Source: Giesbergeria sp. (GTDB lineage: Bacteria > Pseudomonadota > Gammaproteobacteria > Burkholderiales > Burkholderiaceae_C). Taken from it: a stretch of DNA of 5,476 bases. This document shows positions 1-5,055 of the stretch, one piece after another. The notes under the pieces are model-generated. The model did no database searches. It was not told the DNA's origin and saw only the letters and a program-made list of their open reading frames with translations. Location of the stretch: contig JAUYGP010000385.1 of assembly GCA_030690515.1 (NCBI GenBank), positions 1 through 5,476 on the forward strand. The letters run 5' to 3'. Made by a program: the position numbers and the translations under genes. Within the stretch, counting starts at the first letter, position 1; every line of letters starts with the position of its first letter.

Positions 1-19
1 TGGCAAAAGAGGGGGCCAT
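1..19 (-). CDS. possible start of the next gene (edge fragment)
   Basis: On the minus strand an ATG at 19-17 opens a frame reading M-A-P-S-F-A to the window edge. An in-frame GTG sits one codon upstream (22-20). It lies about 50 nt after the stop of the GspE-like ATPase. Genes for GspF/PilC-type inner-membrane platform proteins often follow such ATPases, and a short start of this kind would fit, but six residues cannot identify a family. No convincing Shine-Dalgarno sequence is visible. This is positional inference only. Confidence 0.2.
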
Positions 20-71
20 CACAGCGACAAACGCTGCGGGGTACCGGGGTGGCCTTGGCGTGTGGGCGTCG

Positions 72-1871
72 CTACTGCGGTGGCGGGGTGGCAGCGACCA
101 CTTCTTCCAGCGTGGTCATACCCTGCGCCACGCGCAGGGCACCCGCCATCCGCAGGGGGCGCATGCCATCCTTGACCGCCTGGCGGCGCAAGGTGTCCAT
201 CGAGGGCTCCTTGGTGATACCCGTCTTGAGCGTCTCGGTGACAGTGAGCAACTCATACAGACCCATGCGCCCACGGAACCCCGTCATGCGGCAATCCACG
301 CAGCCCACGGGCTTGTAGGGGTGGAAACTCCCGCTGAGCTTCCAGGGCTTGACCGCCTGGGCCAGGGCCTCTTGCGAGGCCTCTTCGTCGGGCTGCTTGC
401 ACTCCTTGCACAACGTGCGCACCAGCCGCTGGGCCAGCACGCCCAGCAGCGTGGCATTGATAAGGTAGGACGGAATACCCAGCTCCATGAGACGGGTGAC
501 CGCCGAGATCGCGTCGTTGGTGTGCAAGGTGCTGAACACCAGGTGGCCCGTGAGCGCAGCCTGCACGGCCATTTCAGCGGTTTCCAGGTCGCGGATTTCG
601 CCCACCATGATGATGTCCGGGTCCTGGCGCATGAGGGCGCGCACGCCTTCGGCAAAGCTGAAGTCGAGCTGCGGCTGCACCTGCGTCTGGTTGAAGCTGG
701 GCTCGATCATTTCGATCGGGTCTTCCACCGTGCTGACGTTGACCTCCTCGGTGGCCACGCGCTTGAGCGTGGAGTACAGCGTGGTGGTCTTGCCCGAGCC
801 CGTGGGCCCGGTCACCAGAATGATGCCGTAGGGGCGCTTGATGAGTTCTTCCCAGCGCTGCGCGTCATGCTGCGCGAAACCCAGCGCATCCAGGTCCTTG
901 ACGGCCGTGTCGGGGTCAAAGATCCGCATCACCATCTTCTCGCCAAAGGCCGTGGGCAGCGTGGCCAGGCGCATTTCGACCTCGTCGCCGCGCTGGTTGC
1001 GCGTCTTGATGCGGCCGTCTTGCGGGCGGCGCTTTTCCACCACGTCCATGCGGCCCAGGAGTTTGACGCGCGCCACCATGGCGCTCATCACTCCCAGCGG
1101 CATCTGGTAGACCGGGTGCAGCACACCGTCGATGCGAAAGCGGATCACGCCCTGTTCGCGCCGGGGTTCCAAGTGAATGTCGCTGGCGCGCTGATCAAAA
1201 GCGTATTGCCAGAGCCAGTCCACCACCTTGACCACGCCCTGGTCGTTGGCGTCGAGTTGCTTGTTGGTCTTGCCCAGTTCAACCAGCTGTTCGAAGTTGC
1301 TGGTGGCTGCGTTGCCGCCCGCCTTTTGCGCGGCGCGCACCGATTTGGCCAGGGCAAAGAATTCGGCCGTGAAACGGTGGATGTCCAGTGGATTGGCCAC
1401 CACGCGGCGCACCGGGCGGCGCGCCTGGCGCTCGACCTCGGCCACCCAGTCGGTGATGAAGGGCTCGGCCGTAGCGATCACCACCTCTTTGGCTGTGACC
1501 TGCACCGGCAGCACCTTGTGGCGCTCGGCATAGGTGGCGCTCATGGTGTCGGCCACCTTGCCCACATCCACCTTGAGAGGGTCGATGCGCAGGTAGGCCA
1601 GATCGCAGCGCTGGGCCAAAAATTCGGTCAGCATCTCGATGTCCAGCGGCTTGCCGTCACGCTCGCGCACCATGGCCACGTTGGCCAGACGCACCAGCGG
1701 GTGCTGGGCACTTTCGGCCTGCGAGCAGCGTGCAATGGTGCGCTGCGCCTCCTCGGCGGAAATCACGCCATCGACACTCAGCCAATCGACAATGCGGCGC
1801 CAATCCAGTGGCCCCACAGGAGCCGAACCGGATGCCCGTGGGGTGGGCGTATGGGAGGTATGGTGTGTCAT
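72..1871 (-). CDS. GspE/PulE/PilB-family type II secretion / type IV pilus assembly ATPase
   Basis: This is a 599-residue cytoplasmic hexameric ATPase of the kind that powers pseudopilus (type II secretion) or type IV pilus assembly. Residues about 55-175 look like the N-terminal MshEN/N1E domain, with a linker to about 205. The ATPase core follows: Walker A GPTGSGKT at 355-362, Asp box TVEDPIE at 381-387, Walker B region DPDIIMVGEIRD at 417-428 with Glu425, and His box TGHLVFSTLHTND at 441-453. Cysteines 488/491 and 524/527 form the CxxC pair that binds zinc in this family. Length and motif order are normal and the protein looks intact. The open frame extends upstream to 1982, but that would overlap the preceding gene. 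I chose the ATG at 1871 because AAAGAG lies 7 nt before it and it begins 35 nt after the upstream stop. No pilin, secretin or GspF gene is visible, so gspE-like versus pilB-like cannot be settled here. Confidence 0.93.
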   Translation of the reverse strand: MTHHTSHTPTPRASGSAPVGPLDWRRIVDWLSVDGVISAEEAQRTIARCSQAESAQHPLVRLANVAMVRERDGKPLDIEMLTEFLAQRCDLAYLRIDPLKVDVGKVADTMSATYAERHKVLPVQVTAKEVVIATAEPFITDWVAEVERQARRPVRRVVANPLDIHRFTAEFFALAKSVRAAQKAGGNAATSNFEQLVELGKTNKQLDANDQGVVKVVDWLWQYAFDQRASDIHLEPRREQGVIRFRIDGVLHPVYQMPLGVMSAMVARVKLLGRMDVVEKRRPQDGRIKTRNQRGDEVEMRLATLPTAFGEKMVMRIFDPDTAVKDLDALGFAQHDAQRWEELIKRPYGIILVTGPTGSGKTTTLYSTLKRVATEEVNVSTVEDPIEMIEPSFNQTQVQPQLDFSFAEGVRALMRQDPDIIMVGEIRDLETAEMAVQAALTGHLVFSTLHTNDAISAVTRLMELGIPSYLINATLLGVLAQRLVRTLCKECKQPDEEASQEALAQAVKPWKLSGSFHPYKPVGCVDCRMTGFRGRMGLYELLTVTETLKTGITKEPSMDTLRRQAVKDGMRPLRMAGALRVAQGMTTLEEVVAATPPPQ

Positions 1872-1906
1872 ATGTGTGCTCTTTGGTGCAGTATCGCAGC
1901 GCCCGT

Positions 1907-2671
1907 TCAGCCCGCCAGGGGCTTGAAGCCGCGCACCCATTTGGCTGTGGGCAGACCCCAACGCTGGTTCAGGTCTTCGCAACGCGCGGCCAGTTCGCCG
2001 CGCTTGAATCGTGTGGCGGTGCGCTGGGCCAGCACCACGGTGTTGCCCTCACGCGTGGGCTTGAAGGCCCATAGCGCATCCTCACCAAAGGCGGTGGCCA
2101 TTTTTTCGATACTTTGCTCAAAGCTGGACGACCGACCAAACAGGTTGACGGTCATGCAGCCATCCTCGCTCAGCAGGGCGCGGCAATGGGCGTAAAAGTC
2201 GGGCGTGTCGAGCACAGGCGCCGCAGCCTGGTCGTCGTACAGGTCCACCGCCAGCGCATCGACGGTGCCCTGCCACATGGGGTCACAAATTTCTTGAGCC
2301 GCATCGGCCAGCACCACGCGCAGCTTGGGACCGTCGGGCGGCAGCTTGAACCAGGCACGGCACACAGCCAGCACCTGCGGGTTGAGTTCGATGGCCGTGG
2401 TGCACATGCGCAGCTTCTTGTGGCAAAACTTGCTGATGGCACCGGCCCCCAAGCCCAGTTGCATGGCGTGGCGTTTGCCCACGCTGGCAGGCTCCATGAA
2501 CAGCAGCCAGGCCATCATGCGCTGGATGTATTCCAGCTCAAGATCAAACGGGGCATCGATGCGCATGGAGCCCTGGATCCAGGGTGTTCCCAGGTGCAGA
2601 TGGCGCACCTCGCCGTCGTCGGAGACGCTGACTTCGGGCAGTTCGTCGGTCGTGATTTTCTTGCGTGCCAT
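1907..2671 (-). CDS. spermidine synthase-like SAM-fold protein
   Basis: This 254-residue protein has a Rossmann SAM-binding core of the spermidine synthase-like family: GLGAGA at 73-78, an acidic end of strand 2 in AIELNP (Glu95), LADA with Asp123, and VDLYDD at 142-147. Relative to E. coli SpeE, the DxxD pair of the substrate loop is kept (Asp143, Asp146). The Asp of the GGGDG motif is Ala76, and the DExxYHE entry motif is replaced by a LELEY stretch (44-48). The N-terminal part is also shorter than in SpeE (254 against about 288 residues in total). It may therefore not be a true putrescine aminopropyltransferase; a divergent transferase or methyltransferase is possible. The ATG at 2671 is preceded by GAAGAA and lies 10 nt after the glycosylase stop, which suggests cotranscription. 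An in-frame extension to 2890 exists but only runs through the glycosylase gene. Family assignment is firm, substrate unknown. Confidence 0.85.
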   Translation of the reverse strand: MARKKITTDELPEVSVSDDGEVRHLHLGTPWIQGSMRIDAPFDLELEYIQRMMAWLLFMEPASVGKRHAMQLGLGAGAISKFCHKKLRMCTTAIELNPQVLAVCRAWFKLPPDGPKLRVVLADAAQEICDPMWQGTVDALAVDLYDDQAAAPVLDTPDFYAHCRALLSEDGCMTVNLFGRSSSFEQSIEKMATAFGEDALWAFKPTREGNTVVLAQRTATRFKRGELAARCEDLNQRWGLPTAKWVRGFKPLAG

Positions 2672-2681
2672 TGGTTTTTCT

Positions 2682-3215
2682 TCAAAGGAGTCCTTGCGCG
2701 GCCAGGGCCTCGCCCCACGCCGCGCGCTTGCGCTCAAAGCTCCACACGGCGTTGGCCGGGCTGGTGGACGGCAGCTTGCACACCGGCACGCCCAGCGCCG
2801 CCGTGGCGTGCGCATGCCGAAAGCTCTCCCCACCATTGTGTGCGATGGCAGCCAGCCGGGGGCAGCGCGTGCGCAACCCGGCAAAATCATTCACCTCGGC
2901 ATTGCGAATGCGGGCGTCGAGGCTGCCCTCGCGCTCGCAGGCCCCATACACGTCCCACAAGCCCAGGCCACGCGCCAGCAGCCAGGCGCAGCGCGCCGCA
3001 TAGTCCTGCGGCCCGGGCAACAGGTGCTGCGGCCACAGCGCCTGCAAAATGCGCCAAAAATGGTTGTGCGGGTGCGCGTAATACTGCTGCGCCCGCAGCG
3101 ATGCCACCCCGGGAAAGCTGCCCAGCACCAGCACCACCGTACCCACGCCTACCACCGGCGGCAAACCAACCAACCGCCCTGGGGGCGTTGGCAAGGGTGT
3201 CGCTGGGTGGGTCAT
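2682..3215 (-). CDS. UDG-superfamily DNA glycosylase, family 6 (hypoxanthine/deoxyinosine) type
   Basis: This 177-residue cytoplasmic base-excision-repair enzyme should remove deaminated bases (hypoxanthine, possibly uracil) from DNA. Motif 1 is LGSFPGVASL at 31-40, followed by YYAHPHNHFW at 45-54. The Asn of the HPxNxFW motif (Asn51) is, from memory of the family-6 HDG work, the probable catalytic residue. Motif 2 is LPSTSPANA at 148-156. DVYGACEREGSLD at 88-100 also fits. It lacks the N-terminal Fe-S cysteine pattern of family 4 and the GVLLLN-type motif of Mug. Length is normal for a single-domain glycosylase, and the frame ends exactly where the next gene's leader begins. The ATG at 3215 has only a weak ribosome-binding signal (GAAAG). 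Mug (family 2) is the main alternative name and a common mislabel; the motifs favour family 6. Confidence 0.85.
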   Translation of the reverse strand: MTHPATPLPTPPGRLVGLPPVVGVGTVVLVLGSFPGVASLRAQQYYAHPHNHFWRILQALWPQHLLPGPQDYAARCAWLLARGLGLWDVYGACEREGSLDARIRNAEVNDFAGLRTRCPRLAAIAHNGGESFRHAHATAALGVPVCKLPSTSPANAVWSFERKRAAWGEALAAQGLL

Positions 3216-3249
3216 GGTGTGCGGCTTTCGGGGAGGTTTGCGCTAGTTA

Positions 3250-3311
3250 CATTTACTATCAATTCAATAGCTGATTGCGCTTGATGGTAGAGCGTTAGAT
3301 GGCATTTTCTC
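3250..3311. repeat. probable Comamonadaceae dispersed intergenic repeat
   Basis: The gap between the TatD-like stop and the glycosylase start is AT-richer than its surroundings. It holds a sequence of the form TATCAATTCAATAGCTG, then GCGCTTGATGGTAGAGCG, then GGCATTTTCTC. I recognise this pattern (a TAGCTG block, a CGCTTGAT core and a trailing AGCG/GCATTTT block) from many intergenic spaces of Acidovorax and relatives. The core forms only a weak hairpin, CGCT (3278-3281) with AGCG (3291-3294) around a 9-nt loop. It could act as a weak mRNA structure or an attenuating signal between the two genes. The family assignment is from memory and not verified. Confidence 0.5.
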
Positions 3312-4139
3312 TCATTTTTTCGTGCACCCCTGCAGACGTGGCAATGCCTGCAGCGCATTCGCGTGCGTCTGGCGCGCTAGGTCTGCCAACGGCACACCGC
3401 GCAGGTCGGCCAGCACCTGGGCAATGCGCGGCAACTCAGCGGGGGTGTTGCGGCCCTGCGCGGCGCCTGCGGCCCGCTCGGCGACGGTGCGGTAGAGCCA
3501 GTGCGGCGGCATGTCGGGTGCATCGGTCTCCAGCACCAGGGCCTCCAGCGGCAGTTCCGTGGCCAGGCGGCGCAGTTGCAGCGCACGCTCGTAGGTCAAC
3601 GCACCACCAAAGCCCAGTTTGAAGCCCAACGCAATGAAGGCACGCGCCTGCTGCAAGCTACCGTTGAAGGCGTGCGCAATGCCGCCTTGCACCGGCAGTT
3701 CGCGCAGACCTTTGAGCAATGGGTCCGCCGAGCGGCGCACATGCAGGATCACCGGCAGATCAAAACGGCGCGCCAATTGCAGTTGCTGGCGATAGAAATA
3801 CGCTTGGCGCTCTGCGTCCAGCCCCGGCACAAAGAAGTCCAGGCCGATTTCGCCCACGGCGACGAGGTGCGGGTCGTTGCGGTACTGTTCCAGGATGTGC
3901 GCCAGTTGCTCCACGGCGTCGTCATCCGCCTGCGGGGTATAGAGGGGATGGATGCCCAGGGCATAGCTGTCGCCATGGCGGTGGGCCAATGCGCGCACGG
4001 CGTCGGCATGGGCCACTTGCACCGCCGGAAGGACAAGGTGCTGCACACCGGCGGCGCGGGCCTGGGCGCGCACGGTGTCTACGTCATGCGCGAACTCGGG
4101 GGCGTCGAGGTGGCAGTGGGTGTCGATCCAGAGGGGCAT
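3312..4139 (-). CDS. TatD-family metal-dependent hydrolase/DNase, YjjV-like
   Basis: This 275-residue TIM-barrel amidohydrolase-fold protein carries the full metal site of TatD nucleases: DTHCHLD at 6-12 (His8, His10), GEIGLD at 96-101 (Glu97), ILHVRR at 131-136 (His133), AHAFNGSLQQA at 155-165 (His156) and LETDAPDMPP at 203-212 (Asp206). GIHP at 62-65 is also typical. The stretches SLQQARAFIALGFKLGFGGA and LETDAPDMP resemble E. coli YjjV more than TatD or YcfH. Known relatives are cytoplasmic, divalent-metal 3'-5' exonucleases or deoxyribonucleases; the physiological substrate here is not shown. The frame is open up to 4244, but homology begins at MPLWIDTHCH, so the ATG at 4139 is used. GGGA 10 nt upstream is a modest ribosome-binding site. 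The C-terminus ends in Cys-Thr-Lys-Lys over a six-A run. The large palindromic element lies just upstream, so this gene may need its own promoter or readthrough. Confidence 0.93.
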   Translation of the reverse strand: MPLWIDTHCHLDAPEFAHDVDTVRAQARAAGVQHLVLPAVQVAHADAVRALAHRHGDSYALGIHPLYTPQADDDAVEQLAHILEQYRNDPHLVAVGEIGLDFFVPGLDAERQAYFYRQQLQLARRFDLPVILHVRRSADPLLKGLRELPVQGGIAHAFNGSLQQARAFIALGFKLGFGGALTYERALQLRRLATELPLEALVLETDAPDMPPHWLYRTVAERAAGAAQGRNTPAELPRIAQVLADLRGVPLADLARQTHANALQALPRLQGCTKK

Positions 4140-4182
4140 GGGGGGATGATCCCATACAGGGCCTTGTGGTGACTGTGCGCTT

Positions 4183-4220
4183 TGCTGAGGGCGCAGGCCG
4201 GGTCTCGCCTCGGCGGGCGA
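4183..4220 (+). repeat. left terminal inverted repeat of the palindromic element
   Basis: It pairs with the complement of 4621-4658: 33 of 38 positions match without gaps, and the inner ten bases (CGGCGGGCGA) are identical. The outer eight bases match at six positions, so the true outer end could lie anywhere from 4183 to 4191. It begins 43 nt upstream of the TatD-like start codon. Confidence 0.75.
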
Positions 4221-4255
4221 GGTACTTGTTCTTTGCTTCGCCAAAGAAAAGTACC
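4221..4255. repeat. left hairpin of the element
   Basis: A 14-bp stem is formed by 4221-4235 and 4242-4255 (GGTACTT...TTCTTTG with CAAAGAAAAGTACC). There is one bulged G at 4228 and a 6-nt CTTCGC loop. It directly abuts the left terminal repeat. The single bulge suggests a formerly perfect palindrome. No T-run follows on either strand that would make a standard intrinsic terminator. Confidence 0.75.
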
Positions 4256-4290
4256 CAAAAGAAAAGCGACCCTGCTGTCTGCGACCCCTG

Positions 4291-4357
4291 CGCTGCGCTC
4301 GGCTTGGCTTGCCAGCGCGTGGCGCTTGCGCCTGCGAACCCGGGGCCGAGCGCAGCG
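4291..4357. repeat. inverted repeat with 13-bp perfect arms inside the element
   Basis: CGCTGCGCTCGGC at 4291-4303 is perfectly complementary to GCCGAGCGCAGCG at 4345-4357. The 41-nt interior holds a smaller palindrome, GGCGC-tt-GCGCC (4321-4332). It lies in the left half only. The corresponding place in the right half holds a different stem, CCCCTTCGC (4542-4550) with GCGAAGGGG (4554-4562) around a 3-nt loop. Confidence 0.75.
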
Positions 4358-4402
4358 ATGGCCCGTAGGGGGCTTCACCCCCCCTTCTGGCTGCGCCTGT
4401 GG

Positions 4403-4530
4403 CGGGGTGCTTGCGGGGTGGCGGGTGTGCCGAAGGACACGCCCGCTTCGTGATCTGACTCGCCGCATTTGTTCGAACGGAGCGCCGCAGGCGCGCAGTG
4501 AGTTATGCGGCGCACCCCGCAAGCACCCCG
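4403..4530. repeat. central inverted repeat, 18-bp perfect arms, with nested stems
   Basis: The arm at 4403-4420 (CGGGGTGCTTGCGGGGTG) is perfectly complementary to 4513-4530. Pairing resumes outward after a 5-nt bulge (CTGCGCC at 4391-4397 with GGCGCAG at 4530-4536, sharing one base). Inside are CGCCGCAT (4461-4468) with ATGCGGCG (4505-4512), the 8-bp palindrome GTTCGAAC (4471-4478), and GCGCC-gca-GGCGC (4482-4494). This is the centre of symmetry of the whole element. Confidence 0.8.
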
Positions 4531-4589
4531 GCGCAGGTTTGCCCCTTCGCAGCGCGAAGGGGTCGCAGACTATGGGGCGCGTTTCTTTG

Positions 4590-4620
4590 CCTCCTTTCTT
4601 GTCGCGCACAAGAAAGGAGG
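4590..4620. repeat. right hairpin of the element, perfect 13-bp stem
   Basis: CCTCCTTTCTTGT (4590-4602) and ACAAGAAAGGAGG (4608-4620) form a perfect 13-bp stem around the 5-nt loop CGCGC. It directly abuts the right terminal repeat. Either strand contains AAAGGAGG, a near-ideal Shine-Dalgarno core, paired with its complement CCTCCTTT, which resembles the 3' end of 16S rRNA. No T-tract follows, so it is not a classical intrinsic terminator, although it could stall RNA polymerase or protect the mRNA end downstream of the thioredoxin-like gene. Confidence 0.85.
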
Positions 4621-4658
4621 TCGCCCGCCGGGGCGAGTCCCGGCCTCCGCCCTTCGCA
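4621..4658 (-). repeat. right terminal inverted repeat of the palindromic element
   Basis: This is the complementary partner of 4183-4220 (33 of 38 positions). Its outer edge is only 11 nt past the stop codon of the thioredoxin-like gene. Comparison of the bases just outside the two arms shows no obvious direct duplication. Confidence 0.75.
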
Positions 4659-4669
4659 CCCTCCAAAGC

Positions 4670-5002
4670 TCAAAAAGAGAACACCCCCCACAACCGCTCC
4701 ATCTCCGCCCCCACCTCCTGCAAGCTGAAGCTGCGCCCACGCTCCAGCACCAGCTGCCCGCCCAAATAGAAGCGCAACACCGGCAAACTGAAAACGCCTT
4801 GCTGCGCGCACACGGCGGGCGCCTGCGCGCAGTCGATGTAGGCCATAGCCACCTGCGGAAACGATTGCGCCACCATGCTTTCAATGCGCGGTCGGATCGC
4901 CTGGCACACGCCACACTGGGCGCCGCCAAACAACACCAACAGCGCAGAAGCGGCCATGCGCTCTTGCAGCACCTGTTCACTGGTGATCAATTCCATCGGC
5001 AT
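4670..5002 (-). CDS. thioredoxin-fold protein with CGVC active site
   Basis: From the ATG at 5002 this is a 110-residue single-domain thioredoxin-like protein. The redox motif is CGVC at 30-33 in the context LVLFGGAQCGVC, where the usual Trp before the first Cys is Gln. The cis-proline is Pro74 in GVFSLPVLRFY, and YIDC (55-58) fits the central strand. Extra cysteines are at 58 and 65. I see no signal peptide or membrane segment, so it is probably a cytoplasmic thiol-disulfide protein; its partner is unknown. The start is uncertain. ATG codons at 5002 and 4996 both lack a clear ribosome-binding site. A TTG at 5059 overlaps the lolD stop (ATTGA) and would allow coupled translation of a 129-residue form, but the added 19 residues look unlike thioredoxin. 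Its stop lies 11 nt before the palindromic element. Confidence 0.82.
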   Translation of the reverse strand: MPMELITSEQVLQERMAASALLVLFGGAQCGVCQAIRPRIESMVAQSFPQVAMAYIDCAQAPAVCAQQGVFSLPVLRFYLGGQLVLERGRSFSLQEVGAEMERLWGVFSF

Positions 5003-5055
5003 CGTTGCAGCAGCGGAAAACCGTGGATTGCACGTGCTCCCACGGGTCGCGTTGA

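Larger units (their letters stand above)
4183..4658. mobile_element. MITE-like nested palindromic element, about 476 bp, non-coding
   Basis: Almost the whole gap between the thioredoxin-like stop and the TatD-like start is one imperfect nested palindrome. Outer arms 4183-4220 and 4621-4658 match at 33 of 38 positions without gaps. Directly inside each arm sits a hairpin (4221-4255 and 4590-4620). The arms then share the inverted 13-mer GTCTGCGACCCCT (4277-4289; complement at 4558-4570). Further in are an 18-bp inverted repeat (4403-4420/4513-4530) and an 8-bp one (4461-4468/4505-4512). Translated in opposite directions, both arms give related nonsense such as PAVCDPC and PIVCDPF. No transposase and no target-site duplication are visible, so mobility is inferred. 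I associate spurious peptides like FFASPKKS and FLVRDKK with repeated intergenic sequences in Comamonadaceae and Xanthomonadaceae. The open frames on both strands here are best treated as non-coding. Confidence 0.7.

Noticed and set aside
22..36. Small hairpin CAGCG-acaaa-CGCTG after the GspE-like gene, considered as a terminator
   Set aside because: The stem is only 5 bp and no T-tract follows on the minus strand; it may simply lie in a short spacer before the next gene.
60..2195. 711-codon open frame on the + strand
   Set aside because: It lies antisense to the GspE-like gene and into the next one. The translation is His/Arg/Leu-rich with no recognisable domain, as expected from the mirror of GC-biased codons.
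2672..2890. N-terminal extension of the spermidine-synthase-like frame
   Set aside because: The extra 73 codons are the out-of-frame reading of the glycosylase 3' end and are Arg/Pro/Ala-rich; homology-like sequence starts at the ATG at 2671.
2114..3284. Two long + strand frames (386 and 319 codons)
   Set aside because: Both are antisense to the spermidine-synthase-like and glycosylase genes, whose motifs are unmistakable; the + strand peptides show no family features.
4221..4255. Left hairpin as an intrinsic terminator for the thioredoxin-like gene
   Set aside because: It has a stable stem but no downstream U-run in the minus-strand transcript, and it lies over 400 nt after the stop.
3501..4453. 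+ strand frames of 223 and 244 codons over the TatD-like gene and the element
   Set aside because: They are shadows of the TatD-like gene. The second continues into the palindromic element with Arg/Pro/Gly-rich nonsense.
4183..4658. CRISPR array or tandem repeat
   Set aside because: The repeats are inverted and nested, not regularly spaced direct repeats, and there are no spacer-like units or cas genes.
4079..4769. 195-codon frames on both strands across the intergenic region
   Set aside because: They run through inverted repeats and hairpins, are Arg/Pro/Ser-rich, have no good start signals and overlap real gene ends. They are better explained by the palindromic element.
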